DNA of 20,549 bases from Neorhizobium sp. UBA7851 (GTDB taxonomy: Bacteria > Pseudomonadota > Alphaproteobacteria > Rhizobiales > Rhizobiaceae), in the NCBI GenBank assembly GCA_002500765.1, contig DLSX01000193.1:1382-21930 (forward strand), read 5' to 3'. The stretch's first letter is position 1, and every line of letters starts with the position of its first letter. A model generated the notes under the pieces. The model searched no databases, was not told the origin of the DNA, and was given only the letters and a program-made list of their open reading frames with translations. Shown here piece by piece: positions 13,916-20,549 of this stretch. Both the position numbers and the translations under genes were made by a program.

Positions 13916-14842
13916 CTACAGCCCGATCTCGTTTGCAAAAGGCGGGTTCGCCCCTGCCCGCGATACGGTTACGGCAGCAGCCTTGGCACCGAGAGCGAGT
14001 GCCTTGGCGATCTGGTCCTCGGTGAGGCTCGCCACCTGCGCCTTGGTGAGCAAGTTCTGCATTTTCAGCGAGGCCAGAATGCCGGCATCGAACGTGTCAC
14101 CGGCGCCGACCGTATCGACCACCGTTACCCGTTCGCTTGGAACCATTACCTTGTGGTTCGCCGTATAGCCGACAGCGCCCTCGGCACCGCGGGTGACGAC
14201 GACGAGCTTTGCGCCGTGATGCAGCCAATGACGGGCAAGCGTATCCTCGTCGCCTTCCAGACCGAACCAGGCGAGATCCTCATCCGAGAATTTCACGATA
14301 TCCGACATGGCGGCCATGCGGCGGATACGGGCAAGATGGGCTGCCTTGTCCTTGATGAAGCCCGGACGGATGTTCGGATCGAGCGAGATGACGCGCTTTT
14401 CATGCTCGCGCAGCATCAGCGCCTCATAGGTCGAGCCGCAGGGTTCGGGGATCAGGCTGATCGCGCCGAAATGCAGCGCCTCGCATTCGTCTCCGATTGC
14501 CGGCAGATCGGCCTCAGTGATCATGCGGCCGGCTGTGCCCTCATCGTAAAAGGCATAGGTGGCGTGGCCATCCACCAGTTTGACGAAGGCGATGGTCGAG
14601 GGCCGCGAGGCGATGGCGCAATAGCTGAAGTCGACATTGCTCCTGCGCAGCGTGTCGCGCAGGATGTCGCCCATCATGTCATCTGCAAGACCAGTGAAAA
14701 AGGCCGTCGGGACACCCAGACGGCCAAGCGCAATGGCGGTATTGAAGACGGCGCCACCGGCATAGGGCGAAAATGCCGGCTCGCCGAGCGTCGTCTCACG
14801 CGGCAACATGTCGATCAAAGCTTCGCCGCAGCACAGGATCAT
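13916..14842 (-). CDS. frk: Fructokinase (PfkB/ribokinase family)
   Basis: A 308-residue sugar kinase. The N-terminal PfkB signature is around GGAVFNTAIALGRLG (29-43). The C-terminal signature DTVGAGDTFDAGIL (243-256) supplies the anion hole and catalytic base D249. Length and position beside pgi fit fructokinase, which makes fructose 6-phosphate from fructose and ATP for conversion by Pgi. Other PfkB sugar kinases cannot be fully excluded. GGGAGG precedes the ATG at 14842 by about 6 bases. It lies 57 bases downstream of pyrE on the same strand, so the two may be co-transcribed. The C-terminus faces the RIME-like element. Confidence 0.88.
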   Translation of the reverse strand: MILCCGEALIDMLPRETTLGEPAFSPYAGGAVFNTAIALGRLGVPTAFFTGLADDMMGDILRDTLRRSNVDFSYCAIASRPSTIAFVKLVDGHATYAFYDEGTAGRMITEADLPAIGDECEALHFGAISLIPEPCGSTYEALMLREHEKRVISLDPNIRPGFIKDKAAHLARIRRMAAMSDIVKFSDEDLAWFGLEGDEDTLARHWLHHGAKLVVVTRGAEGAVGYTANHKVMVPSERVTVVDTVGAGDTFDAGILASLKMQNLLTKAQVASLTEDQIAKALALGAKAAAVTVSRAGANPPFANEIGL

Positions 14843-14899
14843 CGATTTCCTCCCGAGATCGTTATTTAGCTTATCGTTACCTGAGCTTTTATATCAATA

Positions 14900-15595
14900 C
14901 TAGAGCGAAAGCTCAGTCACGCCGCCGTTTCGACCGGACCATTCCAGCGGTGCGTTGAGGAAGGATTCGACTTCCGACAGCGTCTTGTCGTCGAAAAGCT
15001 TCTGCTGACGGGCGACGGCCAGAACATTGCGCCAGGTCGAGATATGATGAAGCTGGACATTGCCGTTGGCAAAACGCTGCTCCGCTTCAGGATAGATGCC
15101 GTAATAGAAGAGTGCGATGCCGTGGTCGACGATACCGCCGGCAGCGCGGATCGCTTCGATGAAGGTGAACATCGAGCCGCCGGCCGTGGTCAGGTCCTCG
15201 ATCACCAGAACGCGGGCGCCTTCCGGCATATGGCCTTCGATCTGCGCGTTGCGACCATGGCCCTTCGGCTTCTTGCGGCAATAGATCATCGGCAGGCCCA
15301 TACGCTCAGAAAGGAATGCGGCAAAAGGAATGCCGGCAGTTTCGCCACCCGCGATGCAGTCGAATTTCTCGAAGCCGGCGTCACGCATGATGGTTGCCGC
15401 GGCAAAGTCCATGACGGCAGAGCGGATGCGCGGATAAGAAATCAGCTTGCGGCAGTCGATATAAACGGGGCTCATCATGCCGGAGGAGAACTTGTAGGGC
15501 TTGTCGGCGCTGAAATGCACGGCTCCGATTTCCCAGAGCATCTTGGCCATCAGTTCGGCCATTACGTCCCGGTCTGTAAATGTGGTCTGGATCAT
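14900..15595 (-). CDS. pyrE: Orotate phosphoribosyltransferase
   Basis: A 231-residue enzyme of de novo pyrimidine synthesis that joins orotate and PRPP to form orotidine 5'-phosphate. The PRPP-binding motif is VLVIEDLTTAGGS (129-141). The flexible catalytic loop is KKPKGHGRNAQIEG (108-121), and KFSSGMMSPVYIDCRK (35-50) is the orotate-side segment. AAGGAG lies about 7 bases before the ATG at 15595. It acts in the same pathway as PyrC, encoded about 1.5 kb upstream on the same strand with a diguanylate cyclase gene between them. It is followed by frk. Confidence 0.96.
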   Translation of the reverse strand: MIQTTFTDRDVMAELMAKMLWEIGAVHFSADKPYKFSSGMMSPVYIDCRKLISYPRIRSAVMDFAAATIMRDAGFEKFDCIAGGETAGIPFAAFLSERMGLPMIYCRKKPKGHGRNAQIEGHMPEGARVLVIEDLTTAGGSMFTFIEAIRAAGGIVDHGIALFYYGIYPEAEQRFANGNVQLHHISTWRNVLAVARQQKLFDDKTLSEVESFLNAPLEWSGRNGGVTELSL

Positions 15596-15648
15596 GCGCC
15601 CGCTCCTTGATCGCTGCTTTTCTCATCTGCAAGTCCGAACGCGAAACC

Positions 15649-15677
15649 GCTATACGCTTTCGCCGGACATTGCTTAA
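15649..15677 (-). promoter_or_regulatory. Promoter candidate for pyrE
   Basis: On the minus strand TTAAGC (15677-15672) and TATAGC (15654-15649) are 17 bases apart, about 54 bases before the pyrE start. The -10 matches 4/6 and the -35 3/6. The 147-bp gap 15596-15742 holds no other clear signal and no terminator for the diguanylate cyclase gene upstream. Confidence 0.35.
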
Positions 15678-15742
15678 AACCACGCGCCGCAATAGCAGCA
15701 TGGCGTCTGTTAAGCCAGCGAAGAGATTAGGCGATCAAATTT

Positions 15743-16924
15743 TCAAGCTGAAGTGCGGCTGTCAGGCGCAGACGGGACAGACCGCAGGTAGGATGCGATT
15801 TCGACCCGATCGCGACCGGCATTCTTTGCTTCATAGAGTGCGCCGTCGGCGAGGTTCAGGACTGCTTCGAACGGCTGCCCTTCGGGCAGGCCCGCGGATA
15901 CGCCAGCACTGACCGTGCAGCGAAGTTTTTCTCCATCGATCAAGATATCGCGGGCGGCGAAACGCATCCGCACTGCGTTGGCGATCCGCTCGGCCCGGCC
16001 GGGCATGACCTCGCCAACGATCATGGCGAACTCTTCACCACCCAGTCGCGCTGCCGAGGCAGCAGGAACAAGTTCCGCCATCATGTCTTCCGCGAAAAGT
16101 CTCAGCACCTCGTCGCCGGCCGAGTGGCCGAACCGGTCGTTAATCGTCTTGAAGCGATCGATATCGAAAACGATGACTGCCGCGGAGGCGGTGAGTTTCC
16201 GCCCGCCATACTGATCGAACAGGGCTCTCCGGTTGAGCAGGCCGGTCAATGCGTCGGTCATCGCCTCATGCCGGTGAAGGGCGGCCATCCGCCATTGGTG
16301 GAGCGCCAGGGACAAGGCGCCTATGCCGGTCATTCCGGCAATGCAGATGCCGATGTTGAGATCTTCCGCCCAGTTGGCCGGCGCCTGATCCAGCACCAGA
16401 CGGCCATCGGCGATCAGCACTCCAGCACAGAGCGCAAAGGAGAAGCCGCTTATGCAATACAGAATGACCATGCCGATCAGAGGCCCCGGCGCCTCCTTGC
16501 GTGCCGCCCAATATTGGCAACCTGTCCCGACGAGCAGGATTGCCGCCAGGACATTCATGATGATCAGGCCAAGACCGTTCAGCCCGACGAGGATCAGGGG
16601 CATGCCGAGCGCGAGACTGATAAAGACCAGGATACCGGCCAACGGCCAGGGAGAAGTACCGGTGCGGAATTGCACCGACGCCGCATAGATGCCGGAGAAC
16701 CCACCCATCAGAAGTGCATAGGCTATCGCGGCGGGGGTGATACCCGACTGCGCTGTAAAGGAACTATAGGCAGCAATGCCGGCCACGACCAAGCAAAGGG
16801 ATATGACCAAGGTCAGAAGAAACGAATCCGCTCGCCGGGAAAACCAGGTTCCGAATAATGTGACCATCAAACACGCGGCAGAAACGCCAAGCGCGAGCAG
16901 AAGAGATTGATAGTCAAGCATCAT
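15743..16924 (-). CDS. Membrane-bound GGDEF diguanylate cyclase
   Basis: A 393-residue protein. About seven hydrophobic segments (roughly 6-28, 35-56, 62-85, 93-115, 117-139, 148-172 and 188-210) form an integral membrane sensor region. This leads to a C-terminal GGDEF domain (about 215-380) with MTDALTGLLNRR at its start, FDIDRFKTINDRFGHSAGD, and the intact active-site loop GGEEF (295-299). It should make cyclic di-GMP from two GTP. The inhibitory RxxD I-site expected at about 286-289 is absent (VPAA), so product inhibition through that site is unlikely. Two ATGs (16924 and 16921) are equally possible starts; the ribosome site is weak. It sits between pyrC and pyrE, with an inverted repeat overlapping its presumed promoter. 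Confidence 0.92.
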   Translation of the reverse strand: MMLDYQSLLLALGVSAACLMVTLFGTWFSRRADSFLLTLVISLCLVVAGIAAYSSFTAQSGITPAAIAYALLMGGFSGIYAASVQFRTGTSPWPLAGILVFISLALGMPLILVGLNGLGLIIMNVLAAILLVGTGCQYWAARKEAPGPLIGMVILYCISGFSFALCAGVLIADGRLVLDQAPANWAEDLNIGICIAGMTGIGALSLALHQWRMAALHRHEAMTDALTGLLNRRALFDQYGGRKLTASAAVIVFDIDRFKTINDRFGHSAGDEVLRLFAEDMMAELVPAASAARLGGEEFAMIVGEVMPGRAERIANAVRMRFAARDILIDGEKLRCTVSAGVSAGLPEGQPFEAVLNLADGALYEAKNAGRDRVEIASYLRSVPSAPDSRTSA

Positions 16925-16951
16925 GCCGGAATTCTCTTCGAAGATTTATTC

Positions 16952-16957
16952 AATATA
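16952..16957 (-). promoter_or_regulatory. -10 box candidate for the diguanylate cyclase gene
   Basis: TATATT on the minus strand (5/6 match to TATAAT) lies 28 bases before the start codon. The -35 position 17 bases upstream (16975-16980, ATTCTC) is a poor match and touches the inverted repeat at 16979-17008. Confidence 0.35.
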
Positions 16958-16978
16958 CGAGCAGAAGCTAAGATGAGA

Positions 16979-17008
16979 ATCTCTCCAAAGTGTTACCTTT
17001 GGAGAGAT
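16979..17008. repeat. Perfect 12-bp inverted repeat between pyrC and the diguanylate cyclase gene
   Basis: ATCTCTCCAAAG (16979-16990) and CTTTGGAGAGAT (16997-17008) pair perfectly around the 6-nt spacer TGTTAC. It lies 39 bases after the pyrC stop and 54 bases before the diguanylate cyclase start. It could be the pyrC terminator hairpin, but no T run follows on either strand. It could instead be an operator, since it abuts the -35 position of the next gene. Confidence 0.6.
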
Positions 17009-17047
17009 ACAACTTGAATAATTATCCGGCGGCGGCAAGCAGTAATT

Positions 17048-18088
17048 CTAGTCTACGACATTCCAGAAGATCTGGAAGCCGGGGTCGAAGACCGTGATCG
17101 CACCGACTGCGGTATCGCGTTTCGCCGGAAATTCAACCTGAACGTCCTGCTTCTCCAGCATCATCATCTCTTCGTTGGGCTGCAGCCCATACCAGGCCGG
17201 GCCATTCAGCGATGCGAATGCTTCCAGCTTGTCGAGTGCATTATCCTGCTCAAAGACATGCGCAAGGCAGCTCATCGTGTTGATCGAGGTGTAGATGCCG
17301 GCGCAACCGCAGGCGCATTCCTTGAGCGGGTCGAGATGCGGCGCGGAATCCGTACCGAGGAAGAAACGGTGGTCGCCGGACGTCGCCGCGGCACGCAGCG
17401 CAAGGCGATGGCTCTCGCGCTTGGCAACCGGCAGGCAGTAATAGTGGGGACGGATGCCGCCAACGAGGATGTCGTTGCGGTTGATGATCAGGTGATGCGT
17501 GGTTATCGAGCCTGCGAGGTTTGCCCTGGAGGACTTGATGTAGTCGATGCCGTCAGAGGTGGTGACGTGCTCCATCGTGACCTTGAGTTCCGGCAGGCGC
17601 CTGCGCAGTGGATCGAGCACAGTTTCGATGAAGACCGCCTCGCGATCAAAGATGTCGACCTCAGGCGTGGTCACCTCACCATGAACGCACAGCGGCAGGC
17701 CGATCTTCGCCATGCGCTCCAGAACCGGCATCGCCTTTTCCAGATCACGCACGCCGCCATGGGAATTGGTCGTGGCGCCGGCGGGGTATAGCTTTACCGC
17801 CGTGATCAGCCCACTCTTCTTTCCCTCTTCGACATCATCGGGGTTCGTGTGCTCCGTCAGATAAAGCGTCATCAACGGCTCGAACCCATGCCCTTGCGGC
17901 AAAGCAGCCATGATCCGCGCGCGGTATGCGGTGGCATCCGCCGTGGTTACGACCGGCGGAACAAGGTTCGGCATGATGATGGCGCGGGCGAAATGGCGGC
18001 TCGTATCCCCGATCACGCTTTCCAGTACGGCACCATCACGCAGATGGAGGTGCCAATCGTCGGGGCGGCGAATCTGAAGCGTTTTCAT
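17048..18088 (-). CDS. pyrC: Dihydroorotase (E. coli PyrC type)
   Basis: A 346-residue zinc amidohydrolase that cyclises carbamoyl-aspartate to dihydroorotate in pyrimidine synthesis. The metal and catalytic residues are all present at the E. coli PyrC positions minus three: H13 and H15 in WHLHLRDG, the carboxylated lysine K99 in AVKLYPAGAT, H136, H174 and D247 in GTDSAPH. Length is as expected for the class II enzyme. The ribosome site before the ATG at 18088 is modest (GGAACAG). It faces the Sel1-repeat gene across a 250-bp divergent gap. The third and fourth pyrimidine steps (PyrC, PyrE) flank a diguanylate cyclase gene here, with pyrD not in the window. Confidence 0.97.
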   Translation of the reverse strand: MKTLQIRRPDDWHLHLRDGAVLESVIGDTSRHFARAIIMPNLVPPVVTTADATAYRARIMAALPQGHGFEPLMTLYLTEHTNPDDVEEGKKSGLITAVKLYPAGATTNSHGGVRDLEKAMPVLERMAKIGLPLCVHGEVTTPEVDIFDREAVFIETVLDPLRRRLPELKVTMEHVTTSDGIDYIKSSRANLAGSITTHHLIINRNDILVGGIRPHYYCLPVAKRESHRLALRAAATSGDHRFFLGTDSAPHLDPLKECACGCAGIYTSINTMSCLAHVFEQDNALDKLEAFASLNGPAWYGLQPNEEMMMLEKQDVQVEFPAKRDTAVGAITVFDPGFQIFWNVVD

Positions 18089-18247
18089 CGGGCTGTTCCG
18101 CTTTATGTTTTGAGGATGTCGGCCTCGCTTACCATCAAAGCAGACGCAAAGACAATCTCGCGCCTTGGCAGAAGATCGCGGAAAGATCCAATCGAAGCCT
18201 GCGAGATCACGTTAGGCTTCACGACATCGTGCGGATTGGAAAGGGCC

Positions 18248-18261
18248 TGAACCGCGGTTCA
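18248..18261. promoter_or_regulatory. Perfect 14-bp palindrome in the pyrC/Sel1 divergent region
   Basis: TGAACCGCGGTTCA is a perfect palindrome, 78 bases before the Sel1-repeat gene start and 160 bases before pyrC. It ends 13 bases upstream of the GGAAC box of the stress-type promoter candidate, so it is well placed as an operator. The remainder of the 250-bp gap 18089-18338 shows no other clear motif. Confidence 0.45.
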
Positions 18262-18274
18262 ACGCAAAATAAGC

Positions 18275-18299
18275 GGAACAAGCACGCGGGTGCTGCGTT
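18275..18299 (+). promoter_or_regulatory. EcfG/RpoE2-type promoter candidate for the Sel1-repeat gene
   Basis: GGAAC (18275-18279), 16 bases, then CGTT (18296-18299) is an exact match to the alphaproteobacterial general stress promoter pattern. The -10 lies 40 bases before the start codon at 18339. Confidence 0.6.
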
Positions 18300-18338
18300 C
18301 GTTAAGCAATCTGAAAGTGTTTTGAGTCGGAGCGAACA

Positions 18339-19262
18339 ATGAAATCCCGGGCACCTAAAGTCAACAGGGGTTTTGCGGTAACCACAGGCGCCGCTGTCGC
18401 GCTTCTTGCGCTGACAGTTGCACCCGATGCTGCGGAGCGCAACAACCTCATTCTCGCATCTGCTCAGCAAAGCGACTGTGATCGCTTGGCCGGCAGCCCC
18501 TTCGATCAGCAGCGCAACGGTGCTTTCGCACCGGTCAACATCGCCGATATCGGCAATCAGGCCGTCGAAGCCTGCCGGACCGCTTTCGATGCGACCGGAA
18601 ATCCGCGCTTCGCCTACCAGCTCGGCCGCGCGCTCAACAGCGTCGACGAGCCGGATCAGGCCATGAGCGCCTATGACACGGCCGTCAAGGATGGCTATGC
18701 CGCCGCCATGGTGAACTACGGCATGCTGATGGGTCGTCTCGGCGACGACAAGGCGGAGTTTGCCTATTACCAGCAGGCCGCAGACAGCGGAAACACACTT
18801 GCTGCCTACAATCTCGGCGTTGCCTATCGCGACGGCCTCGGCACGCAGCCCGACATCCAGAAAGCACTTCAGTGGTTCGAGAAGGCTGCAGCAAAAGGCG
18901 ATGATACCGCCGCCTTCAACATCGGCGTCATTTATGACGAAGGACAGATGATCGACGCCGACGACCAGACTGCGATCGCCTGGTACGACCTTGCCGCCCA
19001 GCGCGGCAATACCGATGCGATGATCAATCTCGGCATCATGTACGAGACCGGCGAAGGCATAACCGCGAATGTCGAAAAGGCCGCCGAAATGTATCGTCTG
19101 GCAGCCGAGAAGGGCGACATGTTCGGCGCCTCGAAATACATTCAGCTGCAGGAACAGGGCATCGTCCCCGCTCCCGGCCACGAAGGAATGAAAGGCGTGA
19201 ACTCGCTTGTCTTGAAACAGGGCGATGTCGAGACGCCCGCCAAGGTCGGCCGCGAGATCTGA
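18339..19262 (+). CDS. Exported Sel1-repeat (TPR-like) protein
   Basis: A 307-residue protein with an N-terminal signal peptide (basic MKSRAPKVNR, hydrophobic AVTTGAAVALLALTV, likely cleavage near residue 32), so probably periplasmic. From about 119 to 261 it has four tandem Sel1-type helical repeats, for example AAYNLGVAYRDGLGTQPDIQKALQWFEKAAAKGD, each with the A-x2-x-L-G-x-x-Y-x-x-G pattern. A TPR-like stretch precedes them (about 88-118). The N-terminal part carries C47 and C79. Sel1 proteins are protein-protein interaction scaffolds, several with envelope or exopolysaccharide roles in rhizobia; the partner is unknown. CGGAG lies upstream of the ATG. The gene has a stress-type promoter candidate and ends 4 bases before the convergent racemase-family gene. 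Confidence 0.88.
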   Translation: MKSRAPKVNRGFAVTTGAAVALLALTVAPDAAERNNLILASAQQSDCDRLAGSPFDQQRNGAFAPVNIADIGNQAVEACRTAFDATGNPRFAYQLGRALNSVDEPDQAMSAYDTAVKDGYAAAMVNYGMLMGRLGDDKAEFAYYQQAADSGNTLAAYNLGVAYRDGLGTQPDIQKALQWFEKAAAKGDDTAAFNIGVIYDEGQMIDADDQTAIAWYDLAAQRGNTDAMINLGIMYETGEGITANVEKAAEMYRLAAEKGDMFGASKYIQLQEQGIVPAPGHEGMKGVNSLVLKQGDVETPAKVGREI

Positions 19263-19266
19263 CCGA

Positions 19267-20307
19267 TCAGACGATATCGCCTGCTGATGGCCCCCAGACA
19301 TCTGTCATGGCAAAGCCGTCCGCCAGCGGATCGAAGGGATCAAGCGCCACCTGATGCAGGCCGAAGGTGAAGCCGCGGCCGGCAATCGTCGGAACGATTG
19401 CCGGCTTTCCTGCGACCTGCGTCTCGGCAGAAAGCCCGACCTCGAACTGTGTTCCGATGATCGAACGCGACAGGAACACGTCTCCGACCTTTACCTTACC
19501 ACGCGCATGGAGCGTCGCGAGGTTTGCCGAGTTGCCGGTGCCGCAGGGCGAGCGGTCCGCCCTGCCCGGCCACATGGTCGTGCAGGTGCGAACGGTGCCA
19601 TCGACTTCGGTATCGCGGAACATCACATAGGCCACGCCAGAGATTGCCGGGATTTCCGGATGGACGACCGGTATCTGCCGATTGATCAGATCCTTCAGGA
19701 TCATGCCTGCCTGCACAAGCGCGGCCGCGTTCTTCTTTTCGATGGTGAGACCGATCCGGGATACGTCGACGAGACCATAAAAAATGCCGCCATAGGAAAT
19801 ATCGAGTGTGATCTCGCCCCATTCCGGCGTCTGCAGCCTGACGTCCAGTTGGTGGACGAAGGACGGCACCATGGTGAGCTTCACCTTCTCGCACCGACCG
19901 TCGCGGCAGGTCGCCACAGCCTTTACGAGGCCCGCAGCCGTTTCCAGCGTGACGATCGTTTCCGGCTCCTTCATCTCGATGATGCCGGCTTCGAGCAGGG
20001 CAGTGGTGGCGCAGATCGAGTTCGAGCCGGAACTGGCATGCGCCTGATCCGGCTGGAGGATGATGAAGGCGGCATCCGCATCCGGGTGCTTCGGCGGCAA
20101 GAGAAGGTTGACTGAACCGATCGGCGTACCGCGCGGCTCGAGGCAGAGGAAACGACGAAGTTCCTGCCCCTTGGGATCGGAATTCATCCAGGCCAGTTGT
20201 TCGGCCACGGTGTTACCGGGGATCTTCGGGACACCACCGATCGCTACACGACCGATCTCGCCTTCCGCATGAACATCCAGCAGCTGGATCGTGCGCTTCC
20301 ATCTCAT
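19267..20307 (-). CDS. Proline racemase-family protein with a Ser/Cys active site
   Basis: A 346-residue member of the proline racemase / 4-hydroxyproline 2-epimerase / trans-3-hydroxy-L-proline dehydratase superfamily. The second catalytic cysteine is present, C255 in DRSPCGTGNSA. The first catalytic position, usually Cys in MCGHG/N, is S93 in ASSGSNSIC, and the usual His is S95. Ser/Cys members of this superfamily are known and include hydroxyproline epimerases and trans-3-hydroxyproline dehydratases. Plain proline racemase (Cys/Cys) is therefore unlikely. The start at 20307 (MRWKRTIQLLDVHAEGE) is preferred because the family begins with this kind of segment and GGAG lies 9 bases upstream; an ATG at 20352 would add 15 residues. 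No other hydroxyproline genes are visible in the window. Confidence 0.87.
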   Translation of the reverse strand: MRWKRTIQLLDVHAEGEIGRVAIGGVPKIPGNTVAEQLAWMNSDPKGQELRRFLCLEPRGTPIGSVNLLLPPKHPDADAAFIILQPDQAHASSGSNSICATTALLEAGIIEMKEPETIVTLETAAGLVKAVATCRDGRCEKVKLTMVPSFVHQLDVRLQTPEWGEITLDISYGGIFYGLVDVSRIGLTIEKKNAAALVQAGMILKDLINRQIPVVHPEIPAISGVAYVMFRDTEVDGTVRTCTTMWPGRADRSPCGTGNSANLATLHARGKVKVGDVFLSRSIIGTQFEVGLSAETQVAGKPAIVPTIAGRGFTFGLHQVALDPFDPLADGFAMTDVWGPSAGDIV

Positions 20308-20413
20308 GAAATCCGACTCCGCAAAGATCGCGGCACCGCGAATGGCCGCCACAAAAGAACTGAATCACAGGTCTTGTCTGGATAGCGCAAGCCGCACGCT
20401 CTGCCTATCGCCG

Positions 20414-20549
20414 ATGGACGGAATAATGAGAGATAACACCCGGGATCCGGCGCAGATCAAATCACTGGCCAGAAGCCGATATTATCGCCTCGGCAACAAA
20501 TTCAGTCATTTTTCAAGGGAAGAAAGAATGGCGCACCCGAAGAGATTCG
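20414..20549 (+). CDS. Possible 5' end of a CDS running off the window
   Basis: A frame open to the window end begins with ATG at 20414 or 20426 and reads MDGIMRDNTRDPAQIKSLAR and on, ending in HPKRF. A further in-frame ATG at 20528 has GGGAAG about 8 bases upstream. I do not recognise the product. The same frame is also open upstream into the antisense of the racemase-family gene, so openness alone is weak evidence in this GC-rich DNA. If real, it is divergent from the racemase-family gene and could be its regulator or pathway partner. Confidence 0.3.
   Translation, partial: MDGIMRDNTRDPAQIKSLARSRYYRLGNKFSHFSREERMAHPKRF

Noticed and set aside
19254..19270. TCTGA/TCAGA inverted repeat at the convergent ends of the Sel1 and racemase-family genes.
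   Set aside because: Arms of 5 bp spanning both stop codons are expected by chance and no T run follows.

Overview
The window reads as a chromosomal segment of an alphaproteobacterium of the Rhizobiaceae (Agrobacterium/Rhizobium/Sinorhizobium type). The evidence is the high GC content, a RIME-like intergenic mosaic element of the kind known from rhizobia, two candidate EcfG/RpoE2-type stress promoters, and the gene set fadD, DUF900 hydrolase, pgi, frk, pyrE and pyrC. I recall a similar order from rhizobial chromosomes but have not checked it. No phage, integrase, transposase or CRISPR array is visible, so most of the window looks like core chromosome.

Layout. 1-333: 3' end of a nitronate monooxygenase-like gene. 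450-525: tRNA-Thr(CGT) with its own promoter. 564-1706 (-): family 21-like (ceramide glucosyltransferase type) glycosyltransferase, closed by a strong intrinsic terminator. 1861-2976 (-): FAD-dependent L-2-hydroxyglutarate oxidase-like enzyme, divergent from 3102-4055 (+), a D-2-hydroxyacid dehydrogenase; the 125-bp gap between them holds a GntR-like operator candidate. 4206-7031 (+): compact operon of a stand-alone acyl carrier protein, an AMP-forming acyl ligase and a divergent NAD synthase-like ATP pyrophosphatase. 7047-8156 (-): a large GNAT-like protein converging on that operon. 8267-8659 (-): PRC-barrel protein with terminator and stress-type promoter. 8886-10580 (+): fadD. 10721-11968 (+): DUF900 alpha/beta-hydrolase lipoprotein starting with TTG. 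12077-13702 (+): pgi. 13754-13893: RIME-like element. 13916-15595 (-): pyrE followed by frk. 15743-16924 (-): membrane diguanylate cyclase. 17048-18088 (-): pyrC. 18339-19262 (+): exported Sel1-repeat protein with a stress-type promoter. 19267-20307 (-): proline racemase-family enzyme with a Ser/Cys active-site pair. The last 136 bases may hold the start of another + strand gene.

Functionally, the right half is central metabolism (hexose phosphate isomerisation, fructose phosphorylation, pyrimidine synthesis, fatty-acid activation) mixed with envelope and stress functions. The part most likely to hold something undescribed is 4206-8156. A carrier protein, a ligase able to load it, an ATP-dependent amide-forming enzyme and an acyltransferase-like protein together look like a small biosynthetic pathway that makes or transfers an acyl amide; its product cannot be read from the sequence. 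The second theme is regulation: several clean inverted repeats and sigma-factor-like motifs sit in intergenic regions exactly where operators or promoters are expected. No gap without a gene is longer than about 250 bases.
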